Origin: Spiractinospora alimapuensis
GTDB lineage: Bacteria > Actinomycetota > Actinomycetes > Streptosporangiales > Streptosporangiaceae
Direction of reading: 5' to 3'
DNA: 64,000 nucleotides
Assembly (NCBI RefSeq): GCF_018437505.1
Contig: NZ_CP072467.1
Span: forward strand, 2,666,001-2,730,000
Under the pieces are notes generated by a model that saw only the letters and a list, made by a program, of their open reading frames with translations, searched no databases and had not been told where the DNA came from. This document shows, piece after piece, positions 27,675-35,974 of the stretch (positions are counted from its first letter, which is position 1; the number at the start of each line of letters is the position of its first letter). Position numbers and translations under genes: made by a program.

Positions 27675-29291
27675 TCACTTCTCGTCGCGGTACCACCCTG
27701 CGGGGAGGTCCATGCCGTTGTCGCCCTGCGCCGCGTTCTGCGCGTCACTGGAGGACGACGCCGCAGGCCAGGCCTGCGTTGAGGCGTTGGAGTTCAGGGG
27801 TGGATGGACCATGGTGGCGTCCAGCTCGCCGCCACCCTGCGTAGGCTGTGCCGCCTGAGCCGGCTGCGCGGATTGACCGAAAGCGGTCTGCGCCGGTTGT
27901 GCCGGAGCCTGGTACGCCGACTGATATCCGGCGGCACCGGTCTGGTAGCCCTGCCCGGTTTGACTGGAATCAGGTTGTCCGTATCCCGGATAGGCCTGCG
28001 CGGGTTGGGCGTAGGACGCCGACTGCTGGGCGTCCGCCCCGTAACCGGGGTAACCGCCGGTCGAGTAGCCCTGCCCGGTCTGCGCGGGGTTCTCCCCGGT
28101 GGGCTGCCCAGAGTAGGCGGTGCCGCTGTAGCTGCTCGCCGCGTTGGGGTCGCTCTGGCCGTAGCCCGCGTAGCCCCCGGTCGAGTAGCCCTGCCCGGTG
28201 TTGGCGGGGTCGGGCGCGAACGCGCTTTGCGCGGCGTGGCCACCGGTGGGGTAACCGGCCGGGGGGTGGGGGACGCCCTGGTCGGCCTGGCCGTATCCGG
28301 GGTAGCCGCCGGTCGAGTAGCCGCCCGGGGTGTCCGCCGGAGGCTGCGCGGCGGGGTAGCCGGTGCTCGGAGTGGCGGCCGGGTAGGCCTGCTGCGTCTG
28401 CTGTTGGTCGCTTGACGGACCGGACGGCAGGTAGGAGATCTGTTCGGTCTTGACGTACCCGTCCTGCTCCTGGGCCGGCTGGCCGCCAGTGGGACTCTGC
28501 GGCACCTGGTTGCCCTGCCCGGTCTGGTTGGCCGGCGCGGCCTGCATCGCCTGCGAGGGGTCGAAGTGGCCCTGGTTCCCGAACTGCCCACTGGTTGCGG
28601 CGTCCTGGCCCCACTGGGCGCCGGGGACCTGCCCACCGGTACCGGTGTGTGCGGGGTCCGGCTGCCCGGGTGCCGCAGCGTAGTGGGCGCCGGTGGCGTT
28701 CTGCCCCGTCATGGCGGCCTGCCCGGTGTTGGCGGGGTCGGGGTACCCGTAACCGGGCTGGCCCCCGGTGGGACTCTGTCCCATCATGTGGGCTCCGGTG
28801 GCGAAGGCCGGCTGGGCCCCGGTCATGCCGCCCATGGGGGGCTGGGCACCCGTCGGGTGCATCGGAGGCATGCCGGGCACGGCGCTGTCCGAGGTGCGGG
28901 GGACCAGGTTGTTGTCACTGAACACCAGGAACAGGAAGTACCCACTGAGTCCGAGGACGGCGATGTTGGACAGAGAGTGGAACAACGAGGACATGATGAC
29001 CGGGAACGTCTCGTTGTTGACGATCCCCATAACGAGACCGACGACGCCGGACAGAACACCGATACCGGTGAGGATCATGGCCACCAGGACCACAATGAAC
29101 ACACGCGGGGACTTCACCGGGGCGGTGACCATGAGCAGCACGGCCGCGAGCAGCAACATCACGGTCGTCAGCCCAACGGAGGCGATCGCGGACCCCGAGC
29201 TGAAGGCGCTGCCCAGGATGCTCGCGGCGGCCGCGCCGAGCAGAACCCATGCCGCGGGCTCCCTCAGTCGCTGAATAGATTCGTTCATCAT
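27675..29291 (-). CDS. Membrane protein with long Gly/Tyr/Gln repeat tail and DUF2510-like end
   Basis: This 538-residue protein has four transmembrane helices in about the first 130 residues and then a roughly 400-residue low-complexity tail rich in Gly, Tyr, Pro, Gln and Thr. The tail repeats YSTGGYPGYG-like units at least five times, plus MTGAQPA/TGAH-like units. It ends LPAGWYRDEK, like the AGWYxDP motif of DUF2510 proteins. The N-terminal part resembles the mycobacterial 34 kDa antigenic family (DUF5336). The start is the first of two ATGs with GGGGAGAG upstream. It is divergent from fbiA. Function unknown. Confidence 0.8.
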   Translation of the reverse strand: MMNESIQRLREPAAWVLLGAAAASILGSAFSSGSAIASVGLTTVMLLLAAVLLMVTAPVKSPRVFIVVLVAMILTGIGVLSGVVGLVMGIVNNETFPVIMSSLFHSLSNIAVLGLSGYFLFLVFSDNNLVPRTSDSAVPGMPPMHPTGAQPPMGGMTGAQPAFATGAHMMGQSPTGGQPGYGYPDPANTGQAAMTGQNATGAHYAAAPGQPDPAHTGTGGQVPGAQWGQDAATSGQFGNQGHFDPSQAMQAAPANQTGQGNQVPQSPTGGQPAQEQDGYVKTEQISYLPSGPSSDQQQTQQAYPAATPSTGYPAAQPPADTPGGYSTGGYPGYGQADQGVPHPPAGYPTGGHAAQSAFAPDPANTGQGYSTGGYAGYGQSDPNAASSYSGTAYSGQPTGENPAQTGQGYSTGGYPGYGADAQQSASYAQPAQAYPGYGQPDSSQTGQGYQTGAAGYQSAYQAPAQPAQTAFGQSAQPAQAAQPTQGGGELDATMVHPPLNSNASTQAWPAASSSSDAQNAAQGDNGMDLPAGWYRDEK

Positions 29292-29502
29292 GAGCGGCTC
29301 TCCCCTCCGCTTCCCCCGCAACATTGGTGCAAGCGTCGTTGTGTCCGGTGCGGTGCGGGTTGGTGTATCGGCGCCGGCATATCGCCCAAGAGCGTAGCTA
29401 TCGGACGCCTTCGCGGCACATTACCCTGCGACGGTCGGGGGATAGGTCGCGGGTTGGTCGCGATGCCGCGGCCACCCGGCCCACCCTGTCAGACTTGTCC
29501 GC

Positions 29503-30483
29503 ATGCGGATAGTCGTACTGGCGGGCGGTATCGGGGGCGCCCGGTTCCTGCGAGGCCTGCGGAAGGCCGTGGCCGACGGAACCGGGGGCGGCCCCGACGC
29601 GACCACCATCACAGTTGTCGGTAACACCGGGGACGACATCACGTTGTTCGGACTACGAGTGTGTCCAGATCTGGACACCGTGATGTACACCCTCGGGGAC
29701 GGGATCAACACCACGAACGGGTGGGGGCGGGCCGATGAGACCTTCACGATCCGGGAGGAGCTCGCGGCGCACGGCCAGGAGTCCCTCTGGTTCACCCTGG
29801 GGGACCGGGACTTCGCCACCCACATCATGCGCACGGCAATGTTGAACGAGGGTCTGCCGCTGTCGGCGGCCACCGAATCCCTGTGCCGACGCTGGGATCT
29901 GGGGATGCGCCTGCTGCCGATGACGGACGACCCGGTCGAGACCCATGTCGTGGTCGACGACGACGGCACTGAGCGCGACCTGCACTTCCAGGAGTGGTGG
30001 GTGCGTCATCGCGCCGCGCTGCCGGCGCGGGCCATCTACGGCGCCGGCGCCGAGGCAGCCGCCCCCGCACCCGGGGTCCTCGAGGCGTTGGAGGAGGCGG
30101 ACTTCGTGCTGTTGCCGCCGTCCAACCCGGTGGTGAGCGTGGGGACGATCCTGTCCGTACCGGGACTCCGCGAGGCGGTGGCCGCGAAGACCGTGGTGGG
30201 TGTCTCGCCCATCATCGGCGCGGCACCGGTCCGGGGGATGGCCGACGCGTGTCTCGCCGCGATCGGCGTGGAGACCAGCGCCCGGGCGGTGGCCGAACAC
30301 TACGGTCCCGACCTCCTGGACGGGTGGCTCGTGGACACGGTCGACGCCGAGGTCGCCGCGTCCGGAGTCACGGGGATCTCGGTGCGGTCCCGTCCCCTCT
30401 ACATGACCGATGACGACGCCACCGCGGACATCGCCCGGGAGGCGATCGCGATGGCGCGAAAGATCGTGGGAGCCGCGCGGTGA
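29503..30483 (+). CDS. fbiA: 2-phospho-L-lactate (or phosphoenolpyruvyl) transferase FbiA/CofD
   Basis: This 326-residue enzyme transfers the phospho-lactyl or phosphoenolpyruvyl group from the guanylylated donor to Fo, making F420-0 or dehydro-F420-0. The nucleotide-binding start [19 protein letters not shown], the [20 protein letters not shown] segment and [19 protein letters not shown] are typical of CofD. The start codon has no ribosome site and may be leaderless. The stop overlaps the fbiB start as GTGA. The fbiA-fbiB pair next to whiB is conserved in actinobacteria. Confidence 0.96.
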   Translation: MRIVVLAGGIGGARFLRGLRKAVADGTGGGPDATTITVVGNTGDDITLFGLRVCPDLDTVMYTLGDGINTTNGWGRADETFTIREELAAHGQESLWFTLGDRDFATHIMRTAMLNEGLPLSAATESLCRRWDLGMRLLPMTDDPVETHVVVDDDGTERDLHFQEWWVRHRAALPARAIYGAGAEAAAPAPGVLEALEEADFVLLPPSNPVVSVGTILSVPGLREAVAAKTVVGVSPIIGAAPVRGMADACLAAIGVETSARAVAEHYGPDLLDGWLVDTVDAEVAASGVTGISVRSRPLYMTDDDATADIAREAIAMARKIVGAAR

Positions 30484-31757
30484 CCGAGTTGCAGATCCTT
30501 CCCGTCCACGGCGTGCCAGAGATCCGCCCCGGTGACGACCTCGCGGAGATCCTCGCCGCGCGGGTGGAGCTGCGGGACGGTGACGTTCTGGCGGTGACGT
30601 CCAAGATCGTCAGCAAGGCCGAGGGGCGGGCACGCCCGGGGCCACGGCAGGACGCCGTGGCCGAGGAGACGGTGCGTGTCGTGGCCCGTCGGGGTGACCT
30701 ACGCATCGTCGAGAACCGCCAAGGCCTCGTGATGGCCGCCGCCGGCGTGGACTCCTCCAATGTCGCCGCCGGTGAGGTATTGCTCCTTCCGGAGCGGCCG
30801 GACGACTCCGCCCGTGGGCTGCGCGCGCGGTTGCGGGAGCTCACCGGTGCGTCCGTGGCCGTGCTCCTCACCGACACGTTCGGCCGGCCCTGGCGGGTGG
30901 GACAGACCGACATCGCCATCGGCGCCGCCGGGCTGGACCCTCTCACCGACCATCGCGGACGGCAGGACGCACACGGCAACCTCCTGGAGGTCACCCTGAA
31001 CGCGGTGGCCGACGAGATCGCCGGCGCCACGGAACTGGTGAAAGGCAAGGCCGACCAGGTGCCCGCCGCCGTCGTCCGGGGGCTCGCCCACCTGGTCACG
31101 GCCGAGGACGGCCCGGGAGCGGCCGCGTTGGTGCGCTCCCCCGAGAACGACCTGTTCCGCTACGGCTCACGCGACGTGCTCTTCGCCCGGCGGACGGTCC
31201 GCTCCTTCACCGACGAGCCGGTCGACCCCGATGCGATCCGGCGCGCGGTCTCCGCCGCCGTCACGGCACCCGCTCCACACCACACGACGCCGTGGCGGTT
31301 CGTGGTCGTGGAGTCGGACGGGACCCAGAAGCGACTGTTGGACGCCATGGCGGAGGCCTGGGCGCAGGACCTACGCGGGGACGGGTTCACCGAGGAGCAG
31401 ATCGGCAAGCGGCTCCGACGCGGGGAGGTACTGCGCCAGGCCACGACCCTCGTGGTGCCGTGCCTGGTGGCCGACGGTGCCCACCCCTACCCGGACGCGC
31501 GCCGCTCCGAGGCGGAACGGTCGATGTTCCTGGTCGCCATGGGCGCCGGAGTGCAGAACCTGCTCGTCGCCCTCGCCGTGGAGGGCCTCGGCTCGGCGTG
31601 GGTGTCCTCGACCCTGTTCTGCCCCGACGTGGTGCGCCAGGCCCTGGACCTGCCGGACAACTGGTCCCCCATGGGCGCGGTCGCCGTCGGCCACCCCGCC
31701 GTCGCCCCCACCGAACGCCCACCGCGTGATCCGGACGACTTCATGGTGCGTCGCTAA
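30480..31757 (+). CDS. fbiB: F420-0:gamma-glutamyl ligase / dehydro-F420 reductase FbiB
   Basis: This 425-residue bifunctional enzyme has an N-terminal CofE ligase domain (about 1-235) with [30 protein letters not shown] and [17 protein letters not shown], which adds glutamates to F420. The C-terminal nitroreductase-fold domain (about 240-425) with [13 protein letters not shown] and WRFVVV binds FMN and reduces dehydro-F420-0, as known for the mycobacterial enzyme. Both domains look intact. Translation is coupled to fbiA by a GTGA overlap; the 3' end overlaps the convergent MmcQ-like gene by four bases. Confidence 0.96.
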   Translation: MTELQILPVHGVPEIRPGDDLAEILAARVELRDGDVLAVTSKIVSKAEGRARPGPRQDAVAEETVRVVARRGDLRIVENRQGLVMAAAGVDSSNVAAGEVLLLPERPDDSARGLRARLRELTGASVAVLLTDTFGRPWRVGQTDIAIGAAGLDPLTDHRGRQDAHGNLLEVTLNAVADEIAGATELVKGKADQVPAAVVRGLAHLVTAEDGPGAAALVRSPENDLFRYGSRDVLFARRTVRSFTDEPVDPDAIRRAVSAAVTAPAPHHTTPWRFVVVESDGTQKRLLDAMAEAWAQDLRGDGFTEEQIGKRLRRGEVLRQATTLVVPCLVADGAHPYPDARRSEAERSMFLVAMGAGVQNLLVALAVEGLGSAWVSSTLFCPDVVRQALDLPDNWSPMGAVAVGHPAVAPTERPPRDPDDFMVRR

Positions 31758-32140
31758 GGCAAGGGTGGTGCGTCCTCGCCGAGGACCGCGAGGACACGTT
31801 CCCGATCGGCCTTGCGGAGACCCGCACAGGTGCGGACATAGGAGTGTCGGAGCATCTCGGCGAGTTCGTCATCGGGAACACCGCCGTCGAGGCTCACCGT
31901 GTTCCAGTGCCGTTTGTTCATGTGGTATCCGGGACGCACAGAGGCGTAGATGGCACGAAGCTCTAGAGCGAGTTCCGGGTCACACTTGAGGTTGACCGAG
32001 GGAACCGCGCCGGACTCCACACCCATCAGGGCGAAGATCTTCCCACAGACCTTGAACACGGGGATGTCGGGTGTGAACGGCTCACTCTCCTGCGCTTCGG
32101 GATACCACAAGGCCATCGCCGCGAACTGTTCCGGTGTCAT
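31754..32140 (-). CDS. MmcQ/YjbR-family protein
   Basis: This 128-residue protein has the double-wing form of the MmcQ/YjbR family: an N-terminal helix ending in [42 protein letters not shown] and [15 protein letters not shown]. The family has a DNA-binding-like fold without a known function. The ATG has GGGGAAG directly upstream. It is the last gene of a leftward group and overlaps the fbiB stop. Confidence 0.88.
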   Translation of the reverse strand: MTPEQFAAMALWYPEAQESEPFTPDIPVFKVCGKIFALMGVESGAVPSVNLKCDPELALELRAIYASVRPGYHMNKRHWNTVSLDGGVPDDELAEMLRHSYVRTCAGLRKADRERVLAVLGEDAPPLP

Positions 32141-32262
32141 CGCTTCCCCCATGTTTTCCTGGCACGGCCCGTCCATCGGATTCTGCCTGGGGGCTCTGAC
32201 ATCGCGTATGTCCCACGCTGGTGGGGCGACGCCTGCCCCACCAGCTCCCGCGCCACTGTCGC

Positions 32263-32667
32263 TCAGGGGCGCTCCGGACTCCTTGTGTTCTGGAACGCCG
32301 CCACACGCCATCCTTCGGGCCGCTCCACGAGCACGAAGGAGACGACGGATGCACGGTCGGGGGTGAGTTCGGAACCGGACAGCTGGACGGCGCCGCCACT
32401 CAGGACGTGGGCGACTCCCGGGGCGAGCCACCGAAAGGACATGCCCGGCTCGCCCTCCGCTGCCGTGGATGTCATGCGGGACCCCCGTAGGGGACCGGTG
32501 AACAACCGCCGGTGCACGTCCTCGATCTGTTGCCGGCCGACCAACAGACGACCGTCGTAGACGATGTAGGTGGCGTCGTTGGTGAACTGTGCCGCGTAGC
32601 GAGCCGCGTCCCCGTTGTTCCAAGCCTCGGCCAGGGTGTCCAGGGTGGGCTTCCATGTGTTGGTCAT
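32263..32667 (-). CDS. SnoaL-like (SgcJ/EcaC) protein
   Basis: This 134-residue protein has a cystatin-like NTF2 fold: LAEAWNNGDAARYAAQFTND, ATYIVYDGRLLVGRQQIED and a terminal WRVAAFQNTR. Members of the SgcJ/EcaC group are annotated as oxidoreductase-associated or hydrolase-like, and no reaction is proven. The ATG overlaps the stop of the preceding NAD(P)-binding gene as ATGA, so the two are made together. Confidence 0.85.
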   Translation of the reverse strand: MTNTWKPTLDTLAEAWNNGDAARYAAQFTNDATYIVYDGRLLVGRQQIEDVHRRLFTGPLRGSRMTSTAAEGEPGMSFRWLAPGVAHVLSGGAVQLSGSELTPDRASVVSFVLVERPEGWRVAAFQNTRSPERP

Positions 32668-33314
32668 CGTGATCCGCCTTGAGTGGGGCCGTTGACACCG
32701 AGTGCGACACGCGTGGTGTCGGGGTCGCGCACGGTGTCGAGCAGCACGCGGGCGTAGTCGTCTCGGGTCAGCTTCCAGTGCCCCCCGGTCGGATTCGGTT
32801 CTCGATCAATGTGGACGTGCCCTTGCGCGGGATCGTCGCAGAGCATGACCGCGCGGACGATCGTCCAGTCGAGCTCGGAGGACCACACCAGGTCCTCGGC
32901 GCGAACGAGGTCGGCGTAGACGTGTCGGAAGAACCATTTGATCGGCGCGATGACGGGCCATGGCTTGGTCGCGGCGACATTCCTGCTGCTGGTCACGACG
33001 AGACGCCGCACGCCCGCGCGGGTCATCTCGGTGAGCAGCGTTCTGGTGACGTCGCTGACGACGGTGCTGGGTTTGCGGTCCGGCGCGGACACCACGGTGA
33101 TGACGGCGTCCTGCCCGTTGACCGCTTCGGCGACGGCAGAGGGGTCGGTGGCATCTCCGACCACTGTCCGGTGCACCCCGGAGACATCCCGCAGCGACCC
33201 GGGATCACGGACGAGAACGGTGACGTCGTAGCCGTCGGCCACGGCGAGCCGGGTGAGTAGGCGACCGGTTCGACCGCTGGCTCCGATGATGAGTAGCCGG
33301 TGTGGGTGAGTCAC
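32664..33314 (-). CDS. NAD(P)-binding (NmrA/SDR-like atypical) protein
   Basis: This 216-residue protein has a Rossmann start LLIIGASGRTGRLLTRLAV, the segment VTVLVRDP, DAVITVVSAPDRK, RLVVTSSRNV and a substrate region without the classical SDR Tyr-x3-Lys. It matches NAD(P)H-binding atypical SDRs, which act as sensors or reductases. The GTG has AGGAG nine bases upstream. It lies between PadR and the SnoaL-like gene in one direction, so the PadR protein is a likely regulator of the pair. Confidence 0.86.
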   Translation of the reverse strand: MTHPHRLLIIGASGRTGRLLTRLAVADGYDVTVLVRDPGSLRDVSGVHRTVVGDATDPSAVAEAVNGQDAVITVVSAPDRKPSTVVSDVTRTLLTEMTRAGVRRLVVTSSRNVAATKPWPVIAPIKWFFRHVYADLVRAEDLVWSSELDWTIVRAVMLCDDPAQGHVHIDREPNPTGGHWKLTRDDYARVLLDTVRDPDTTRVALGVNGPTQGGSR

Positions 33315-33583
33315 GGCGTGGTCTCCTGCCCGGAGACGGCGAGGCCGAGTTGGCTGGCTTGGCTCTGGGTGGGCATGGTGTCCCTGTCCCCTCTCGTGTC
33401 GCGGCGCCGGGGTCGGCGTCGCGGGTGATTCCACGAGCGAGGTCCACGCGTCTAGGCTGGAGTGCGCATACCCATGCGTCGCTGACGCGGGACCTGTTCT
33501 CGTGGTTGCGGCTCGCCGCTGGTGGGAGCGTTGCCGCGCTCCGGCCAGCGGCATTTCCTGTTACTGGAACGTTGGTGGTGGAG

Positions 33584-34195
33584 TCAGTCCTGGCTACCTC
33601 CCGCTATCCCGTCGACCAGTCGTGCCACATCGGTGGGCCAGGTGAGGGCATTGGTGTCGAGATCCCGCACCAGGTCCTGAACCCAGGCATGTTGTGACCG
33701 GGCGACGGAGAGGTCGAACTCGGTCTCGATGAAGAGGACACGGGGCAGGTGGTTCCTGGCCTGGCCCAGATCGGATCGCAGGTCCTCTATCCGCTGAGCG
33801 AGGGCGTCGCGTCGCCGACGCAGGGCCTCGGTCGCGCGCCGCGGGGGCAGACAGCCAACGAACGACAGGGCCGCCGCAAGCAGCGTGGTGTCGGGATCGA
33901 ATCCGGCGATCAGGCGCTCGATGCGGTCCCGAACGTCGGCCGCCCCGCGATCGGTGATGGCGTACACGGTCCGTTCCGGCGTGGAACCGTCCCTGACCGT
34001 CTTCACCGCGGTGATGAGCCCGGCGCGCTGGAGGCGGTCAACCGCGTGGTACATGCTGCGCGGCAGCCCGGTCACGAAGTCCTTGCGTGTGCACACCATC
34101 ATCCGATGCATCTCGTAGGTGTGCTTGGGTCCAGCCAGCAGGAGCCCCAGTACGGACAACCCTACGAGGTCACGATCCGCCTTACTGAACCCCAT
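33584..34195 (-). CDS. PadR-family transcriptional regulator
   Basis: This 203-residue protein begins MGFSKADRDLVGLSVLGLLL and has the PadR winged helix: GPKHTYEMHRMM, FVTGLPRSMYHAVDRLQRAG, RTVYAITDRG, then an all-alpha dimerisation domain. Many PadR proteins sense phenolic or hydrophobic ligands and repress nearby export or detoxification genes. The ATG has GGAGGAG upstream. A palindrome 46-62 bases upstream (34241-34257) is a likely self-regulation site. It is divergent from the antiporter. Confidence 0.9.
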   Translation of the reverse strand: MGFSKADRDLVGLSVLGLLLAGPKHTYEMHRMMVCTRKDFVTGLPRSMYHAVDRLQRAGLITAVKTVRDGSTPERTVYAITDRGAADVRDRIERLIAGFDPDTTLLAAALSFVGCLPPRRATEALRRRRDALAQRIEDLRSDLGQARNHLPRVLFIETEFDLSVARSQHAWVQDLVRDLDTNALTWPTDVARLVDGIAGGSQD

Positions 34196-34228
34196 CCGCT
34201 CCTCCACCTCCCCGCGTGGAACCGACAA

Positions 34229-34260
34229 CCTAAATAAATATATATGGCATTTTGCCATAA
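34229..34260. promoter_or_regulatory. AT-rich PadR promoter with TATGGCA/TGCCATA operator
   Basis: TATGGCA (34241-34247) and TGCCATA (34251-34257) form a perfect inverted repeat around TTT, next to AATAAATATATA. Such AT-rich sequence is rare in this chromosome. It lies between divergent padR and the antiporter gene, where PadR could control both. Confidence 0.6.
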
Positions 34261-34378
34261 TGCGAGACGCACTATCGCCCGACCGCGCGATCGGCCACCG
34301 GTGACGTAGTCCGACACGAATCGCTCCTTACCGATTCGTGGGCGCCGCACCTGCGACGCTGTTGGGCGGGGGTGGGGC

Positions 34379-35961
34379 ATGACGACCGAGGATCACGTGT
34401 TGGCCGGGCTGGTCATCGTGTTGCTGGTGATCGCTGGGCAACTGTTGTCCGCCAAGCTGCGGGTTCCGGCGGCTATCCTCCTTGTGCTCCTCGGTCTGGG
34501 CGTGGGGTTCATCCCCCACATAACCGCGGCTCTGTCACTGACTCCGGAGATGGTGCTGCTGCTGTTCCTGCCGCCGCTGATCTACAACGCCGCGTTCTTC
34601 TCCTCGCCACGTGACATGAGAATCAACGCACGCCCGATCGTGGCTCTGGCAGTCGGCATGACCCTCCTCGTCGCTTTCGCGGTCGCGGGGGCGGTGTACT
34701 GGGTGTTGCCGGGGGTGACCTGGCCGATGGCGATCGCGTTCGGTGCCGCGGTCGCTCCTACCGACGCTGTCTCGGCGTCCGCGGTGCTGAAGCGGGTGGG
34801 GGCACCGCAGCACATCGTCACGGTGCTGGAGGGGGAGAGCCTCATCAATGACGGGGTCGCTCTGACCCTGTTCACGATGGCCGTTACCGCGATGGTGACG
34901 CCGTTGACCGTCGCGGACGGCATCGTTGAGCTCCTCCGTGTCGTCCTCGGCGGCGTCGTGTACGGCGTCATCTTCTCCCTGTTGGTGGTGCGGTTCCGCT
35001 CCCTGTTCCGCGATAGCGGCACACAGCTGGTCGTGTCGCTCCTCATTCCGTTCGCCGCCTACATTCCGGCCGATCTACTCGGGTTCTCGGGGGTGTTGGC
35101 TACGGTGATCGCGGGCTTCTACCTGGGAGTGCATGGGGACGGGCTCCTCCCGCCGCGTGTCCGCGTCACGGGCCGCACCATCTGGAAAGGCCTGGTTCGA
35201 CTACTGGAGTCGACCCTCTTCGTTCTGCCCGGCCTCCAGTTGCACACCGTTCTGGAGGCCAGGACCGCATACGCGCCGAGCGAAGTGATCTGGGCCGCTG
35301 TCGTCGTCACCACGGTCACGATTCTGATCCGGCTGGTCTGGGAGACCATAGTCACCCCTTCACGCGTCATCTCCCGGGAAAACTGAAGTACGACCCGGGC
35401 CCCTTTCGCACCCGCCTACTGATCGGGTGGAGCGGCATGCGGGGGGCGATCGCGCTCGCGATCGCCATGTCTCTTCCGGTCACCTTGGACGGAGAGAAGT
35501 ACCCCGAGCGGCCCATCCTGATCCTGCTGGCCGGCATCGTCGTCATCATCACCCTGGTCGGACAGGGAACCACGTTGGCTCCCCTCCTCCGCCGACTGGG
35601 TTTCGCGAGCGAGGACAACACCCGCTACGAGCTGGCACTCGCCCGTGAACGCATGCACACCGCCGCCGCCACCTGCATCGACGAGCTGCTCGCCGAAGGC
35701 TCGGTGGACGAGGACACGGCGGATGCGCCCCGGAAGATGCACGTCCGTCAGGCGGAGAACGCGCGCCAGTTGTTGGACACGACGCGACCGCAAGACGCGG
35801 CGGAGACGCACGCCAAGCAGATACAGCTCAAGCGGGAGACGATCCAGGCCGAGCGGGACGCCGTCACGTCGCTGTACCGTGACGGCGACATCAGCCACGA
35901 CGCCTACCAGCTCCTCATTCATGAGCTGGACCTGCGGGAGCCGCCCCAACCGGAGAAGTGA
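34379..35961 (+). pseudogene. Na+/H+ antiporter (CPA1 type), interrupted by a one-base frameshift
   Basis: The first part (34379-35386) codes for about ten transmembrane helices with AVAPTDAVSASAVLKRVGAP and LEGESLINDGVALTLF, the conserved CPA1 motifs including the ion-binding Asp. It then reads RVISREN and a stop. The frame one base back continues KLKYDPGPFRTRLLIGWSGM and MRGAIALAIAMSLPV to a full cytoplasmic tail ending at 35961. Adding one A to the GAAAAC run at 35378-35383 would give an uninterrupted 527-residue protein of normal family length. So this is a single-base deletion, a sequencing error, or a programmed slip; no classical slippery heptamer is present. Confidence 0.85.
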
Positions 35962-35974
35962 GCGGCTCCCGTCG

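Noticed and set aside
35377-35386. Programmed -1 frameshifting signal in the antiporter
   Set aside because: CGG GAA AAC does not give an X XXY YYZ slippery heptamer in the reading frame and no strong downstream stem is obvious, so a deletion or sequencing error is preferred.
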